Of a DNA stretch of 64,000 bases, positions 1 to 8,956 are shown in pieces. The number at the start of each line of letters is the position of its first letter. The first letter of the stretch is position 1. Where the stretch lies: positions 5,642,001 through 5,706,000 of the forward strand of contig NZ_CP006704.1 of NCBI RefSeq assembly GCF_000739375.1. The letters run 5' to 3'. The stretch comes from Comamonas testosteroni TK102. GTDB taxonomy: Bacteria > Pseudomonadota > Gammaproteobacteria > Burkholderiales > Burkholderiaceae_C. Both the position numbers and the translations under genes were made by a program. Under the pieces are notes generated by a model. That model was not told where the DNA came from. It was given only the letters and a program-made list of their open reading frames with translations, and did no database searches.

Positions 1-196
1 CATCGGGTGTCACCGAATGAGGCTTCAAAGCCTGACAGATCATGGGGCCGAAGGTCAGATTCGGCACGTAATGGTTGTCCATCACGTCAAAGTGGATCCA
101 GTCGGCGCCGGCCGCAATGACATTACGCACTTCTTCACCCAGACGGGCGAAGTCGGCTGACAGGATGGAGGGGGCAATACGGTAGGTGGGGCTCAT
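1..196 (-). CDS. rpe: Ribulose-phosphate 3-epimerase, N-terminal part
   Basis: The first 65 residues of Rpe are visible; the rest lies beyond the left edge. Rpe interconverts ribulose 5-phosphate and xylulose 5-phosphate in the pentose phosphate and Calvin pathways. The reading frame opens [20 protein letters not shown] and continues with [19 protein letters not shown], which are the family's beta-1 strand (IAPSILSAD, catalytic Ser and Asp region) and the HxDxMD metal and catalytic motif. The ATG is at 194-196. The gene is divergent from apaG, with only 31 bases between the two start codons, so their promoters must overlap. Identification is firm because the motifs are diagnostic. Confidence 0.97.
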   Translation of the reverse strand, partial: MSPTYRIAPSILSADFARLGEEVRNVIAAGADWIHFDVMDNHYVPNLTFGPMICQALKPHSVTPD

Positions 197-227
197 GGAT
201 TGCCATTGTCGCAGTTACCATTAGCTC

Positions 228-635
228 ATGCCGATGAATGAGTTTCTGGTCCAAGTCCAGCCCGCCTACCTGCCCGAGCAATCCGCCCCGGCCGCCGGCG
301 TCTATGTGTTTTCCTACACCATTACCGTCACCAACACGGGTGAGGTGCCGGCGCAGCTGATTGCGCGGCACTGGATCATCACCAACGAGCTGGGCCATGT
401 CGAAGAGGTCAAAGGCCTGGGCGTGGTGGGCCGGCAGCCGTTGCTGCAGCCTGGTGAGTCCTTCGAGTACAGCAGCGGCTGCCAGCTGCGTACGCCCACG
501 GGCACCATGCGGGGAAGCTATCTCTGCGTGAATCACGAGGGCGAGACCTTCGAATGCGAGATTCCGCTCTTCGTATTGCAGATGAACGAGTCCGGCGACC
601 CCATGCCCATGCCCGAGAAGCGCGTTCTGCACTGA
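228..635 (+). CDS. apaG: ApaG (Co2+/Mg2+ efflux-associated protein)
   Basis: A 135-residue single-domain protein of the ApaG/DUF525 family, an immunoglobulin-like beta-sandwich fold of about 125-130 residues linked to cobalt and magnesium resistance; its biochemical role is not settled. Diagnostic stretches are YTITVTNTGEVPAQLIARHWIIT near residue 30, then VVGRQPLLQPGESFEYSSGC and GTMRGSYLCVNHEGETFECEIP in the second half. Two start codons are possible, 228 and 234, and nothing decides between them. It is followed after 18 bases by the large membrane protein gene, so the two are probably co-transcribed. Confidence 0.96.
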   Translation: MPMNEFLVQVQPAYLPEQSAPAAGVYVFSYTITVTNTGEVPAQLIARHWIITNELGHVEEVKGLGVVGRQPLLQPGESFEYSSGCQLRTPTGTMRGSYLCVNHEGETFECEIPLFVLQMNESGDPMPMPEKRVLH

Positions 636-653
636 GGCCTGCCCCACATTTGC

Positions 654-2621
654 ATGAAGAAAAGCACTCTTGATCTGCCCGGCCTGCTGGCCTCCCTGGA
701 CCCCGATGCAGGCCTTGCACAACGCCATTTGTGGCTGATTTATCTGGCTGAATGGATTCGCGCGGCCGAGCCCTCTGTCGAAGGCGCCGTGCAGCGCGTG
801 AAACAGGTCGTGGAGGCCTTCGAGGCCGACCCCGAAGCCCTGGCCCGGCTGCGCCGCTGGAGCCAGACGCTGATGGAGACGGTGGACATCACCGCCCTGC
901 TGGCCGATTTCGGCTTTGCCCCGCGCACTGCCATGGCCAGCGAAGTGGCCGAGCGCCTGCGCTACAAGCTGCTGCCCAGCACGCCCGAGACCGAGGACGC
1001 CTCCGAGCTGTTCATGCTGGTCTTTCCCGACCGCTTCGACGCCCGCTGGCTGCATGCGCTGGACAGCCAGCTCATGGCCCGCATCACCACCTTGCTGACC
1101 CCGCAGCAGCAGGACGAAGGCGTGAGCTTCTGGGAGCGCAATCTGCTGGACGCCATCACCTATTGCGCGGGCCAGATTCTCTCCACGGGGTTTGCCCCCG
1201 AGCTGCGTCTGCGCATGAGCGAGCAGGCACGCGAGGAAAAGCCGTTTCATGCGCTGATCCACGATGTGGAAAACCTGCGCGTGGAAGTCATGCTGCCGCT
1301 GCGCACCACCGACAGGCGCGACGCCGCTGCAGCGCAGTTGCGCGAGCGGCTTGAGGCTTGCCGCGCCGCCGTATCGTCGGTGTACTCCTATGTCGAGGCC
1401 GAAGGCATTTCCGTCGGACTGATCTTCCGCCTGCGCCAGGTGCGTGCGCGCATTCTGCGCATTCGCCGCCTGCTCGATTGCCTGCTGGCCGAAGACCGCG
1501 CCTACGAGACGTCAGAGCTGCTGTCCAACCTGGTGGCCGTGGGCATAGAGCGGCGCAGCGTGCGCGCGCTGATGTCCACCAACTCATCCCTGCTGGCCGC
1601 CAAGGTGGCCGAGCGCAGCGCCGAAACCGGCGAGCACTACATCACCCGTGACGGCAGTGAGTACCGCAAGATGGTGGCCAAGGCCGCGGGCGGCGGCCTG
1701 GTGATGGCCTTCACCACGCTGGCCAAGTTTGCGCTGTATGCGCTGGGCCTGTCGGTCTTCTGGGCGGGACTGGCTGCGGGCTTCAACTACGCCATCAGCT
1801 TTGTGCTGATCCAGATGCTGCATTTCACGGTGGCCACCAAGCAGCCGGCCATGACGGCGCCGGCCATGGCGGCCAAGCTCAAGGACATTCAAAGCGATGA
1901 CTCCATCCTGGAGTTCGTCGACGAAGTCGCCCATCTGGTGCGCTCCCAGGTGGCCGCCATTCTGGGCAACGTGCTCATCGTCTTCCCCGGGGCACTGCTG
2001 CTGTCGCTGGGCTATGCCTATCTGGTCGGTCATCAGGCGCTCAGCACCCCGCATGCGCGCCAGGTGCTGGACTCGCTGAGCCTGCTGGGGCCGTCCGTGC
2101 TCTTCGCCGCCTTTACCGGCGTGCTGCTGTTTGTCAGCAGCCTGATTGCCGGCGGTGCCGAAAACTGGTTTGTGCTGCGCAATATCGACTCGGTGATTCG
2201 CTACAACCCTGGCATCACCCGCTTTCTGGGCACGGCTCGCGCAGATCGCTGGGCGCGCTTCCTGCGCAAGAATGTCTCCAGCCTGGCATCCAATATCTCG
2301 CTGGGTTTCATGCTGGGGCTGGTGCCTGCATTTGCGGCCTTTTTCGGTCTGGGACTGGAAGTGCGCCACGTCACCCTGTCCACGGGCCAGATCGGCGTGG
2401 CCGTGGCATCGCTGGGCTGGGAGGTGCTGCATGACGACCTGCTGTGGTGGGCCGTGGCCATGCTGCCCTTCAATGCGGCGCTGAACGTGGGGGTGAGCTT
2501 TTACCTGGCCTTCCGCGTCGCACTGCGTGCCCACAACGTCAGCGGCGTGGACCGCTCGCGCATCTACAAGGCCATACGCCAGCGCTTCTGGCGCAGGCCG
2601 CTGAGCTTTTTCTGGCCTTGA
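654..2621 (+). CDS. Polytopic membrane protein of the 'site-specific recombinase' (Gcr, SpecificRecomb) family
   Basis: A 655-residue protein that I assign to the betaproteobacterial family usually named site-specific recombinase after a Neisseria gene (Gcr). What the sequence shows is a soluble, helix-rich N-terminal half (about 1-340) and a C-terminal half with about six hydrophobic segments: roughly 345-395 (two), 432-460, 478-500, 545-568 and 595-625. It ends in a basic tail. There is no tyrosine-recombinase RHRY signature and no serine-recombinase N-terminal motif. A membrane role is therefore more credible than DNA recombination; the inherited name should be treated with care. It lies between apaG and thiL, a housekeeping setting. 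Confidence 0.8.
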   Translation: MKKSTLDLPGLLASLDPDAGLAQRHLWLIYLAEWIRAAEPSVEGAVQRVKQVVEAFEADPEALARLRRWSQTLMETVDITALLADFGFAPRTAMASEVAERLRYKLLPSTPETEDASELFMLVFPDRFDARWLHALDSQLMARITTLLTPQQQDEGVSFWERNLLDAITYCAGQILSTGFAPELRLRMSEQAREEKPFHALIHDVENLRVEVMLPLRTTDRRDAAAAQLRERLEACRAAVSSVYSYVEAEGISVGLIFRLRQVRARILRIRRLLDCLLAEDRAYETSELLSNLVAVGIERRSVRALMSTNSSLLAAKVAERSAETGEHYITRDGSEYRKMVAKAAGGGLVMAFTTLAKFALYALGLSVFWAGLAAGFNYAISFVLIQMLHFTVATKQPAMTAPAMAAKLKDIQSDDSILEFVDEVAHLVRSQVAAILGNVLIVFPGALLLSLGYAYLVGHQALSTPHARQVLDSLSLLGPSVLFAAFTGVLLFVSSLIAGGAENWFVLRNIDSVIRYNPGITRFLGTARADRWARFLRKNVSSLASNISLGFMLGLVPAFAAFFGLGLEVRHVTLSTGQIGVAVASLGWEVLHDDLLWWAVAMLPFNAALNVGVSFYLAFRVALRAHNVSGVDRSRIYKAIRQRFWRRPLSFFWP

Positions 2622-2683
2622 CCTTCAACCGCCGCTGACCAGCGGCCCACCAGGCCGCAGCATTGCGGGCGGCCAGAGACCTC

Positions 2684-3661
2684 ATGGGTGAATTCGATCT
2701 GATCCGCCGCTATTTCCAGCGCCCCGTGCGTCGCGCCGCCCTTGGCGTGGGCGACGATTGCGCGCTGCTGGCCCCGGCCCCCGGCATGCAGCTGGCCATC
2801 TCCAGCGACATGCTGGTCGAGGGCCGCCACTTCTTTGCCGATGTGAACCCGCGCCTGCTGGGCCACAAGGCTCTGGCCGTGAACCTCAGCGATCTGGCCG
2901 CCAGCGGCGCCAGGCCACTGGCGTTCACGCTGGCCCTGTCCCTGCCCCGCGCTGACGAAGCCTGGATCAGCGAGTTTGCAGCCGGTCTGCTGACCCTGGC
3001 CGATGCCCATGACTGCGAACTCATCGGAGGCGACACCACGGGCGGCCCGCTCAATATCTGCATTACCGTGTTCGGCGAAGTCCCTGCCGGCCAGGCCTTG
3101 CTGCGCAGCGGTGCCAGGGCCGGCGATGAGATCTGGGTCAGCGGCACTCTCGGCGATGCACGCCTGGCACTGGAGGCCATGCTGGGCCATGCACCCTTGC
3201 CTGCCGAGCTGCTGCTGCAGGCCCGCCAGCGGCTGGAAGCACCGGCGCCGCGCGTAGCGCTGGGCCTGGCGCTGCGCGGCCTTGCCAGCAGTGCGCTGGA
3301 TGTCAGCGACGGCCTGCTCGGCGATCTCGGCCATATTCTGGAGCTGTCAAGCGTCGGCGCCACGGTAGACAGCCGCTGCGTCACGCCCCTGATGGCAGCT
3401 GCCGCCTACGCGTCAGGCAGTGCATGGCAACTGGATGCAAGACTGCAGCAGCAATGCACGCTGGCCGGCGGCGATGACTACGAGCTGTGCTTTACCGCCC
3501 CCGCCGCCCGGCATGCCGACGTGCTGGCAGCAGGCGCTGCCAGCGGCACGCCGGTGCATCGCATAGGCCGTATCGATGCCGAGCCAGGCCTGCGCGTGAT
3601 CGGTGCGGACGGTGCGCTGCTGCAAAACCGCTGGAAGTCCTTCGACCACTTCGGCGGATGA
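2684..3661 (+). CDS. thiL: Thiamine-monophosphate kinase
   Basis: ThiL phosphorylates thiamine monophosphate to thiamine diphosphate with ATP, the last step of cofactor synthesis. The 325-residue protein starts MGEFDLIRRYF and has the family landmarks in order: GVGDDCALL near residue 21 (ATP and Mg site), SSDMLVEGRHF near 40, the GHKALAVNLSDLAASGA segment near 60, IGGDTT near 110, DVSDGLLGDL near 207 and GGDDYELCFT near 260. The ATG at 2684 is preferred over an upstream TTG at 2663 because family members begin with MGEF(D/E)LI. In many proteobacteria thiL is followed directly by pgpA; here a DUF4139 gene lies between them. Confidence 0.96.
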   Translation: MGEFDLIRRYFQRPVRRAALGVGDDCALLAPAPGMQLAISSDMLVEGRHFFADVNPRLLGHKALAVNLSDLAASGARPLAFTLALSLPRADEAWISEFAAGLLTLADAHDCELIGGDTTGGPLNICITVFGEVPAGQALLRSGARAGDEIWVSGTLGDARLALEAMLGHAPLPAELLLQARQRLEAPAPRVALGLALRGLASSALDVSDGLLGDLGHILELSSVGATVDSRCVTPLMAAAAYASGSAWQLDARLQQQCTLAGGDDYELCFTAPAARHADVLAAGAASGTPVHRIGRIDAEPGLRVIGADGALLQNRWKSFDHFGG

Positions 3662-3848
3662 ACGCAAGGAGCGCGGTCCGGACGCAAGAGGCGCCAGCAA
3701 AGGGATAGGAAACCGCCTGGGTTAAGCTCAAACCCTTAGGACTTACGCAAACAGGAATGCATCAGGGGCCGGCCTGCTGAGGCAGTCGTCTTACCTGAGT
3801 CCGTTTTGCACAAGTCATGTCCCTGTCCACTGCCCAAAAGAGCTGCCA

Positions 3849-5466
3849 ATGCGTTCAAGCCGTCTTCTGCCTGTGTCCATGGTCTGTGTTGCAGCTGCTT
3901 TGCCCGGGCTCGTCCTGGCCGACGCCAGCAGCCTCAGTGTCTCGGGCAATCGCGCGCCTATCACCGAGGTCACGCTCTATCCCGGCATCGCCGCCATTCA
4001 GCGCGAGGCACGCATCGAAGCCCAGACCCGCCTGCTCAGCTTTGAATGCCTGCCCGCCAGCGTGGACACGCAAAGCCTGCAGATCAGCGGCGACGAAGGC
4101 GTGCGCGTGGGTGAGATCAAGACCCTGATGCAGTCCAGGCAGATGGCTGCCAAGGAATGCACCAGCCCGCTGGATCAGCAGATTCGCAGCCTTGAGGATC
4201 AGCTCGCGAACATCGAGGCCGAAGAAAGCGCCGCCAGGCTGGTGGGCGACTTTCTGCAGGGCATGAGCAAGCCTGGCGACGAAGCCAGAATCAGCCCCGC
4301 GCAGATCGCAGGCACCAGCCAGGTACTGCGCCAGACCAGCCGCGACAACAGCCTGCGTGCCCACCAGATTCAGCGCCAGAAACAGGACCTGCTGGCACAG
4401 CTGCAGCCTCTGCGCCAGGAGCGCGACCGCACGGGCTCCGAGCAGTCTCAGGTCATGAAAGTCAGCGTGCAGCTGGCCAGCGCACGCGCGGCCAATGTGC
4501 GCCTGAGCTATCAGGTGCGCGGCCCCAGCTGGCAGCCCAGCTACCGTGCGCAGCTGAACACCGCCAGACAGCAGGTGCAGCTGGAGCGCCAGGCCCTGGT
4601 CGTGCAGGCCAGTGGCGAAGACTGGAGCAATGTGCGCCTGCGCCTGTCCACCGGCCAGCCCGGCCGCAGCACCCAGGGGGTCATGCCACGCCCCTGGACG
4701 GTGGATATCGCCCAGCCGATGCCCCCCGCCGCACCGGCACCCGCCCCCCGTCGCCATGATGGCGCGCGGCGGAGCCAGGGCGATGCGCGAAGAGGCAGCG
4801 GCACCGGACTTGCCAGTGCTCGATGTCTCCAGCATCAACACGGCCTACAGCACGCAATTCATCGTGCCGTACAAGATCAGCGTGCCCTCCAGCGCCGAGC
4901 GCATCACGCTGTCGCTAGGTCAGGAAAATCTGGCCACCAGCTTGCTGACCCGCACCGCGCCGGCCATGGAAGAGGCGGCCTATCTGATTGCCACGCTGCA
5001 GGCTCCGCCAGGCATCTGGCCGGCAGGCCCGGTAGCGCTGTTCCGGGAGGAGGCACTGGTTGGCAATGGCAGACTGGACTTTGGCAACGCCCAGGCGCTG
5101 GCGCAAGGACTGTCTTTTGGCCGCGATGACAACGTGGTGGTGCGCCGCCTGCCTGCGCAAAGCCATACCGGCAGCGGCGGCTGGGCCAGCAGCAAGACCG
5201 AGCGCAGCATCGTGCGCAACTACGCCGTGGAAAACCGCCACAACCAGCCCATTGCGCTGCAGGTGCTGGACTCGGCCCCTGTTTCGCGCAACGAGCAGAT
5301 CAAGGTGCAGTCGCAATACAGCCCGCAGCCCGCCACCACCAGCTGGAATGCGCAAAACGGCATGATTGCCTGGGAGCAGAATCTGGCCGCCCGCAGCACG
5401 GCCCAATTCCAGGCCACGCACCAGATCCGCTTCCCCGAAAACCAGCCCATCACCGGCCTGCAGTAA
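3849..5466 (+). pseudogene. DUF4139 (mucoidy inhibitor A-like) exported protein, frameshifted
   Basis: The two halves of one protein lie in different frames. The first runs from MRSSRLLPVSMVCV with a signal peptide ending at VLADAS, then the DUF4140-type N-terminal domain (ITEVTLYPGIAAIQREA) and a coiled-coil stretch near residues 100-200, and stays coherent to WTVDIAQPMPP. It then becomes unrelated sequence. The other frame carries the C-terminal DUF4139 beta-rich domain (AYSTQFIVPYKISVPSS through AQFQATHQIRFPENQPITGLQ). The switch falls between about 4722 and 4760, where two runs of six C occur (4722-4727 and 4744-4749). Removing one C restores a 538-residue protein. This is either a real inactivation or a one-base sequencing error. 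Function of the family is unknown. Confidence 0.85.
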
Positions 5467-5487
5467 GGCAGCGCGTATCATCACGCC

Positions 5488-6081
5488 ATGACGGATGATC
5501 TATCAGATAGCGCCGCAGCGCATGTGGATAGTGCGCAAGCAGCTATCAATAACAAAGCACGCCCCAGCATGAGTGCGGCGGGAATCGCCCACCCCAGCGT
5601 GAAGTTCATGCTGCAACACCCGGCCCATCTGATTGCTCTGGGCTTTGGCTCCGGCCTGCCCCGCGTCGCCCCCGGCACGGTGGGCAGCCTGTGGGCCTGG
5701 CTGGCCTATCTGGTGCTGGCACTGTGGCTGAGCTCGGCACAGATCGGCTGGCTGATTGCCGCCAGCATTCCCGTAGGCTGGTGGGCCTGCACCGTCACCG
5801 CAAAGCATATGCGCGTGGCCGACCCCGGCCATATCGTCTGGGACGAAGTGGTCGCCATGTGGATTGTTCTGTGGCTGTGCATGCCCATGGGCTTCTGGGG
5901 CCAGCTCATCTGCTTTGCGCTGTTCCGATTTTTTGATGCCGTCAAGCCCCAGCCCGTCAAATGGGCCGACCGCCTGTTCAAAGGCTTCGGCCCGCGCGGC
6001 GGCTGGGGAATCATGTGGGATGACCTGGTTGCCGCTTTCTGCACCCTGCTGGTCGTGGCCCTCTGGCGGCATTTCTTCTGA
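5488..6081 (+). CDS. pgpA: Phosphatidylglycerophosphatase A
   Basis: PgpA removes the phosphate of phosphatidylglycerophosphate in the inner membrane during phosphatidylglycerol synthesis. Family motifs in the 197-residue protein are GFGSGLPRVAPGTVGSLWA near residue 55, HIVWDEVVAMW near 115 (acidic metal site) and LFRFFDAVKPQPVKWAD near 150. Hydrophobic segments flank these. The first ~35 residues are poorly conserved in character and are encoded partly by a copy of a short dispersed repeat (GCGCAAGCAGCTAT at 5533-5546), so translation might begin further in, for example near 5608. It is followed 23 bases later by the CinA-family gene. Confidence 0.95.
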   Translation: MTDDLSDSAAAHVDSAQAAINNKARPSMSAAGIAHPSVKFMLQHPAHLIALGFGSGLPRVAPGTVGSLWAWLAYLVLALWLSSAQIGWLIAASIPVGWWACTVTAKHMRVADPGHIVWDEVVAMWIVLWLCMPMGFWGQLICFALFRFFDAVKPQPVKWADRLFKGFGPRGGWGIMWDDLVAAFCTLLVVALWRHFF

Positions 6082-6104
6082 CTGCGCAAGCCATGGAGGA
6101 GACG

Positions 6105-6596
6105 ATGAGCAAACAAGAAGCCAATATCGAAGAACTGGTTCAGCAGCTGGCGGCCAGACTGACCGAAAAAGGCTGGATGCTGGCCACCGCCGAAAGCTGC
6201 ACCGGCGGCATGATTGCCGCTGCCTGCACCGATCTCGCGGGCTCCAGCCAGTGGTTCGAGCGTGGTTTCGTGACCTACTCCAACGAGGCCAAGACCGAGA
6301 TGCTGGGGGTGCCCGCCGAGCTGATCGCCAAGCACGGCGCCGTCAGCGAAGAAGTCGTGCGCGCCATGGCCGAGGGCGCCCTCCGTCACTCACGCGCCCA
6401 GGTCAGCATTGCCGTGACGGGGGTTGCCGGCCCGAGCGGAGGCTCTGCCGAAAAGCCTGTGGGGACGGTGTGGGTGGGCTGGGGTCTGGGCCAATCGATC
6501 CACAGCATGCCACTGAATCTGCAGGGATCACGGGCCCGGATTCGTCTGGAAACGACGTCGCACATCTTGAAGACGGTTCTTGAAAACCTGCATTGA
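6105..6596 (+). CDS. pncC: Nicotinamide-nucleotide amidohydrolase (PncC/CinA C-terminal family)
   Basis: A stand-alone CinA C-terminal domain of 163 residues. PncC converts nicotinamide mononucleotide to nicotinate mononucleotide in NAD salvage. The active-site signature TAESCTGGMIAA (Ser-Cys-Thr-Gly-Gly) lies near residue 28, followed by GSSQWFERGFVTYSNEAK and AVTGVAGPSGGSAEKPVGTVWVG. The ATG at 6105 is chosen because GGAGGA stands seven bases upstream; an ATG at 6093 would put this ribosome site inside the gene. The N-terminal molybdopterin-binding domain of full CinA is absent, as is normal for PncC. It ends six bases before the convergent tadG stop, with no clear terminator between. Confidence 0.94.
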   Translation: MSKQEANIEELVQQLAARLTEKGWMLATAESCTGGMIAAACTDLAGSSQWFERGFVTYSNEAKTEMLGVPAELIAKHGAVSEEVVRAMAEGALRHSRAQVSIAVTGVAGPSGGSAEKPVGTVWVGWGLGQSIHSMPLNLQGSRARIRLETTSHILKTVLENLH

Positions 6597-6602
6597 TTGC
6601 CA

Positions 6603-8492
6603 CTAATAGACCAGCGCAACCGTTCCGCAGTCCATGCGCCCCTCCAACTCGGCCTGTGCCAGATCGATCCCGAGAAGTCCCAGGAGCTGATTCAATACGG
6701 GGTCCAGCAAAGGGGCCAGGATTTGCGCAATCACTGTGGACAGTGTTTTGAGAATTTCCGCGACCAGCTTGGTCACAAGATCCAGCAACCCGGCCAGAAG
6801 ATCGCTGCCGGACGGAGGCTGAATGACTTCGATCTTGTTGTTGCCAAACAGTCCCTGCAAGCTGGCTATCAAACCCTTCATGCTGAATTTCTGAAATGCT
6901 TCATTGTTGCTGTTCAAGGACAGCAGGCTGTCCGGCGCGCTCAAATCGAATATCTTGGAATCTTTCAAGGCCTCTGAAGAGTCAATCTTCAAGCCTATTC
7001 CCCCGTAATAGCCAGCCTCTCTGGGGGAGAGCAGGAGCTGACGACCTATATCGATAATCTTGAAGGGCTGCAGATAGCTTGATGGGTTCTTGCTGAAGGC
7101 GTTCGTGAATGCCTCGTCAGCAGAGTTGCCGAACCGCCCGAACCGGATCTTGGCCACCGAGGTTTCGGCATGAACCCTCATCCTTCTGGTGGGTAAGCAT
7201 TGGCCATTCTCAACCCAGGCCTGCGCCCCAACCCCTTCGACCTGCACATCGAACCGGGTGGGCAACGTTGTCAACTGAGGTGAGACACTGGTCAGCAAGC
7301 CAATCAAACCTCCCAGTGCATTGACGAGCCCGGACAGGCCGTCCAGCACCTTGAGATCTACTGATATCAGCGCTTGAATCTGGGCGGTCTTCACCGCTAC
7401 TGCAGCGTTGGCATAAGAGGATGCGCTGGTGGAGGGCAAGGCGGCAATCACCGATGCCTGAGGCGGCTCAATCACCTTCAGGTTGAGCTTTACGCCAGCC
7501 ACTCCTGGAATGTCCAGCGCATTTCCCTTGACCGCCACTCCGTTCTTCTGCCCTGAAACCTGAGCCAGCAGCTGAATGATGTTCAAGGCGTTCAGTTGCG
7601 TCTGCAGTGCTGCTTCCGGCAAGCCTGAACTGACATTCAATATTTGTCTAAGCGTGATCTGCACATTGGATATATTTGCGGAAATCACGGCATTTAGTGC
7701 GGTAATCGCTGCATTGACTGCGGAGGCAGAGTCTCCATTGGAAATCGGCCTTTGGAAAAGCGTCAGCATGACGTTGACCACATCGAGAGCCGAAATAGGC
7801 GCATCCAATATCTTCTCGTAATCAATCACGGTCGCATTGATATCTATGAGTCCTTTTTTTCCACCCAATTCCTTGAAGAAATCGAGCAGGGAAACATGGG
7901 CATTGGCCAGACCGTTCCAGCCCACTGCCTGAATATTTAAATTCCCCCCCAGCAAACCGCCAATGATCGGATTCAAAATGGCCGATTTCTTATCGTCGAT
8001 GACAAGCAAGGTGCTTCTGATTCTCAGCTGTGCCAACGGCCTGCTTCGCGCCGCGGTTGCAACGGCTTCGACCTGACGGCCATTCGCGGCAGTCACTGAA
8101 AACAGGAACAAATACGGCACCGTTCGCGCAACGGTCACACGGGAAGCATTCAAGGGGCTGGCCCCATTCACAAAATAGGTCCTGGTATCGGCCACCCCGG
8201 GACTTGGGGTCCAGTTCCCGCATTCAACCTGCGGCGCACCCGTCATCCCGTTCAAGGTCGCGATACGAGCCGCATTCGCCTGGCAGTCTGCCGGGGTTTC
8301 GCCCTGGGCCCCCGCCAGCGCCGCGAGATCGGCGATCTTCTGCAGCTCACGCTTCTGCCAGAACACATTGCCGATATCGATGGTTGCCAGGCAGATCACG
8401 GCAATCATCAGCCACAGCGCCCCCAGCGTCGCTACGGAACCCGATTGGCGACGCATGCGAGCACGGCTCAGGCCTGTTGCAAATGACTGCAT
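6603..8492 (-). CDS. tadG: TadG-like pilus assembly protein with large extracytoplasmic domain
   Basis: The last gene of the tad locus, 629 residues. The N-terminus has the TadE/TadG class signature: a short basic start, then RRQSGSVATLGALWLMIAVICLATIDIGNVFW as the single pseudopilin-like helix near residues 14-45, followed by QKRELQKIADLAALAGAQ (the putative Flp/TadG domain). The remaining ~550 residues are rich in small and polar residues with repeated LNAL/ILNVS-type patterns and are expected to lie in the periplasm. A TadG role is inferred from the N-terminus and from position; the long C-terminal part matches nothing I recognise. Confidence 0.85.
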   Translation of the reverse strand: MQSFATGLSRARMRRQSGSVATLGALWLMIAVICLATIDIGNVFWQKRELQKIADLAALAGAQGETPADCQANAARIATLNGMTGAPQVECGNWTPSPGVADTRTYFVNGASPLNASRVTVARTVPYLFLFSVTAANGRQVEAVATAARSRPLAQLRIRSTLLVIDDKKSAILNPIIGGLLGGNLNIQAVGWNGLANAHVSLLDFFKELGGKKGLIDINATVIDYEKILDAPISALDVVNVMLTLFQRPISNGDSASAVNAAITALNAVISANISNVQITLRQILNVSSGLPEAALQTQLNALNIIQLLAQVSGQKNGVAVKGNALDIPGVAGVKLNLKVIEPPQASVIAALPSTSASSYANAAVAVKTAQIQALISVDLKVLDGLSGLVNALGGLIGLLTSVSPQLTTLPTRFDVQVEGVGAQAWVENGQCLPTRRMRVHAETSVAKIRFGRFGNSADEAFTNAFSKNPSSYLQPFKIIDIGRQLLLSPREAGYYGGIGLKIDSSEALKDSKIFDLSAPDSLLSLNSNNEAFQKFSMKGLIASLQGLFGNNKIEVIQPPSGSDLLAGLLDLVTKLVAEILKTLSTVIAQILAPLLDPVLNQLLGLLGIDLAQAELEGRMDCGTVALVY

Positions 8493-8513
8493 GCAAGAAA
8501 CCTCTGTGGCCGC

Positions 8514-8939
8514 CTAACGGCTGCTGCCCGCTTTACTACTCACCTGTGTTTCCGTGCTTTCCGGGATCTTGTGGGTAAAGCTCTCCAGATAGCGCTGATA
8601 GGTACGCTGTGCCACATCGCTTGTCACGGGATAGGCGTTGCGCGATGCGTACTGGCCGCTGGACTGCAATGCCAGCAGATAGCTGGTGGCGTCGCCCACC
8701 CGATTGCTTGCCGGTGGTGTCAGGGAAGCATTGCCGGGAGCTGGTGTCTGCGTCACTGCTGCCTGTGCAGGTGCTGCGGGCATCGCTGCCGCACTTCGGG
8801 GCGCACTCATATTGGTCACTCCCGTGCCGGCGCCGATACTGCTGCCGGCCTGCGCCATGGCGACCGAGGCCGTGCCCAGTGCAATCAACGCCAGGGTGAA
8901 TGCGCGGGCCCGTTGGGTGAATGCTGTCTGCGTATTCAT
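8514..8939 (-). CDS. DUF3613 domain protein of the tad locus
   Basis: A 141-residue exported protein with a signal peptide ending near ASVAMAQ. Residues ~40-75 are an alanine/proline/threonine-rich linker. The C-terminal ~55 residues (VGDATSYLLALQSSGQYAS, then PVTSDVAQRTYQRYLESFTHKIPE) match the DUF3613 family, which is found mainly inside beta- and gammaproteobacterial tad loci. It sits between tadD and tadG, 17 bases after tadD. The precise role in pilus assembly is not known. Confidence 0.85.
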   Translation of the reverse strand: MNTQTAFTQRARAFTLALIALGTASVAMAQAGSSIGAGTGVTNMSAPRSAAAMPAAPAQAAVTQTPAPGNASLTPPASNRVGDATSYLLALQSSGQYASRNAYPVTSDVAQRTYQRYLESFTHKIPESTETQVSSKAGSSR

Positions 8940-8956
8940 GGGGACTCCTTGAAGGT

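Noticed and set aside
654..2621. DNA recombinase or mobile-element gene
   Set aside because: No recombinase motif, several membrane segments and a housekeeping setting; I see no other mobile-element gene or attachment site.
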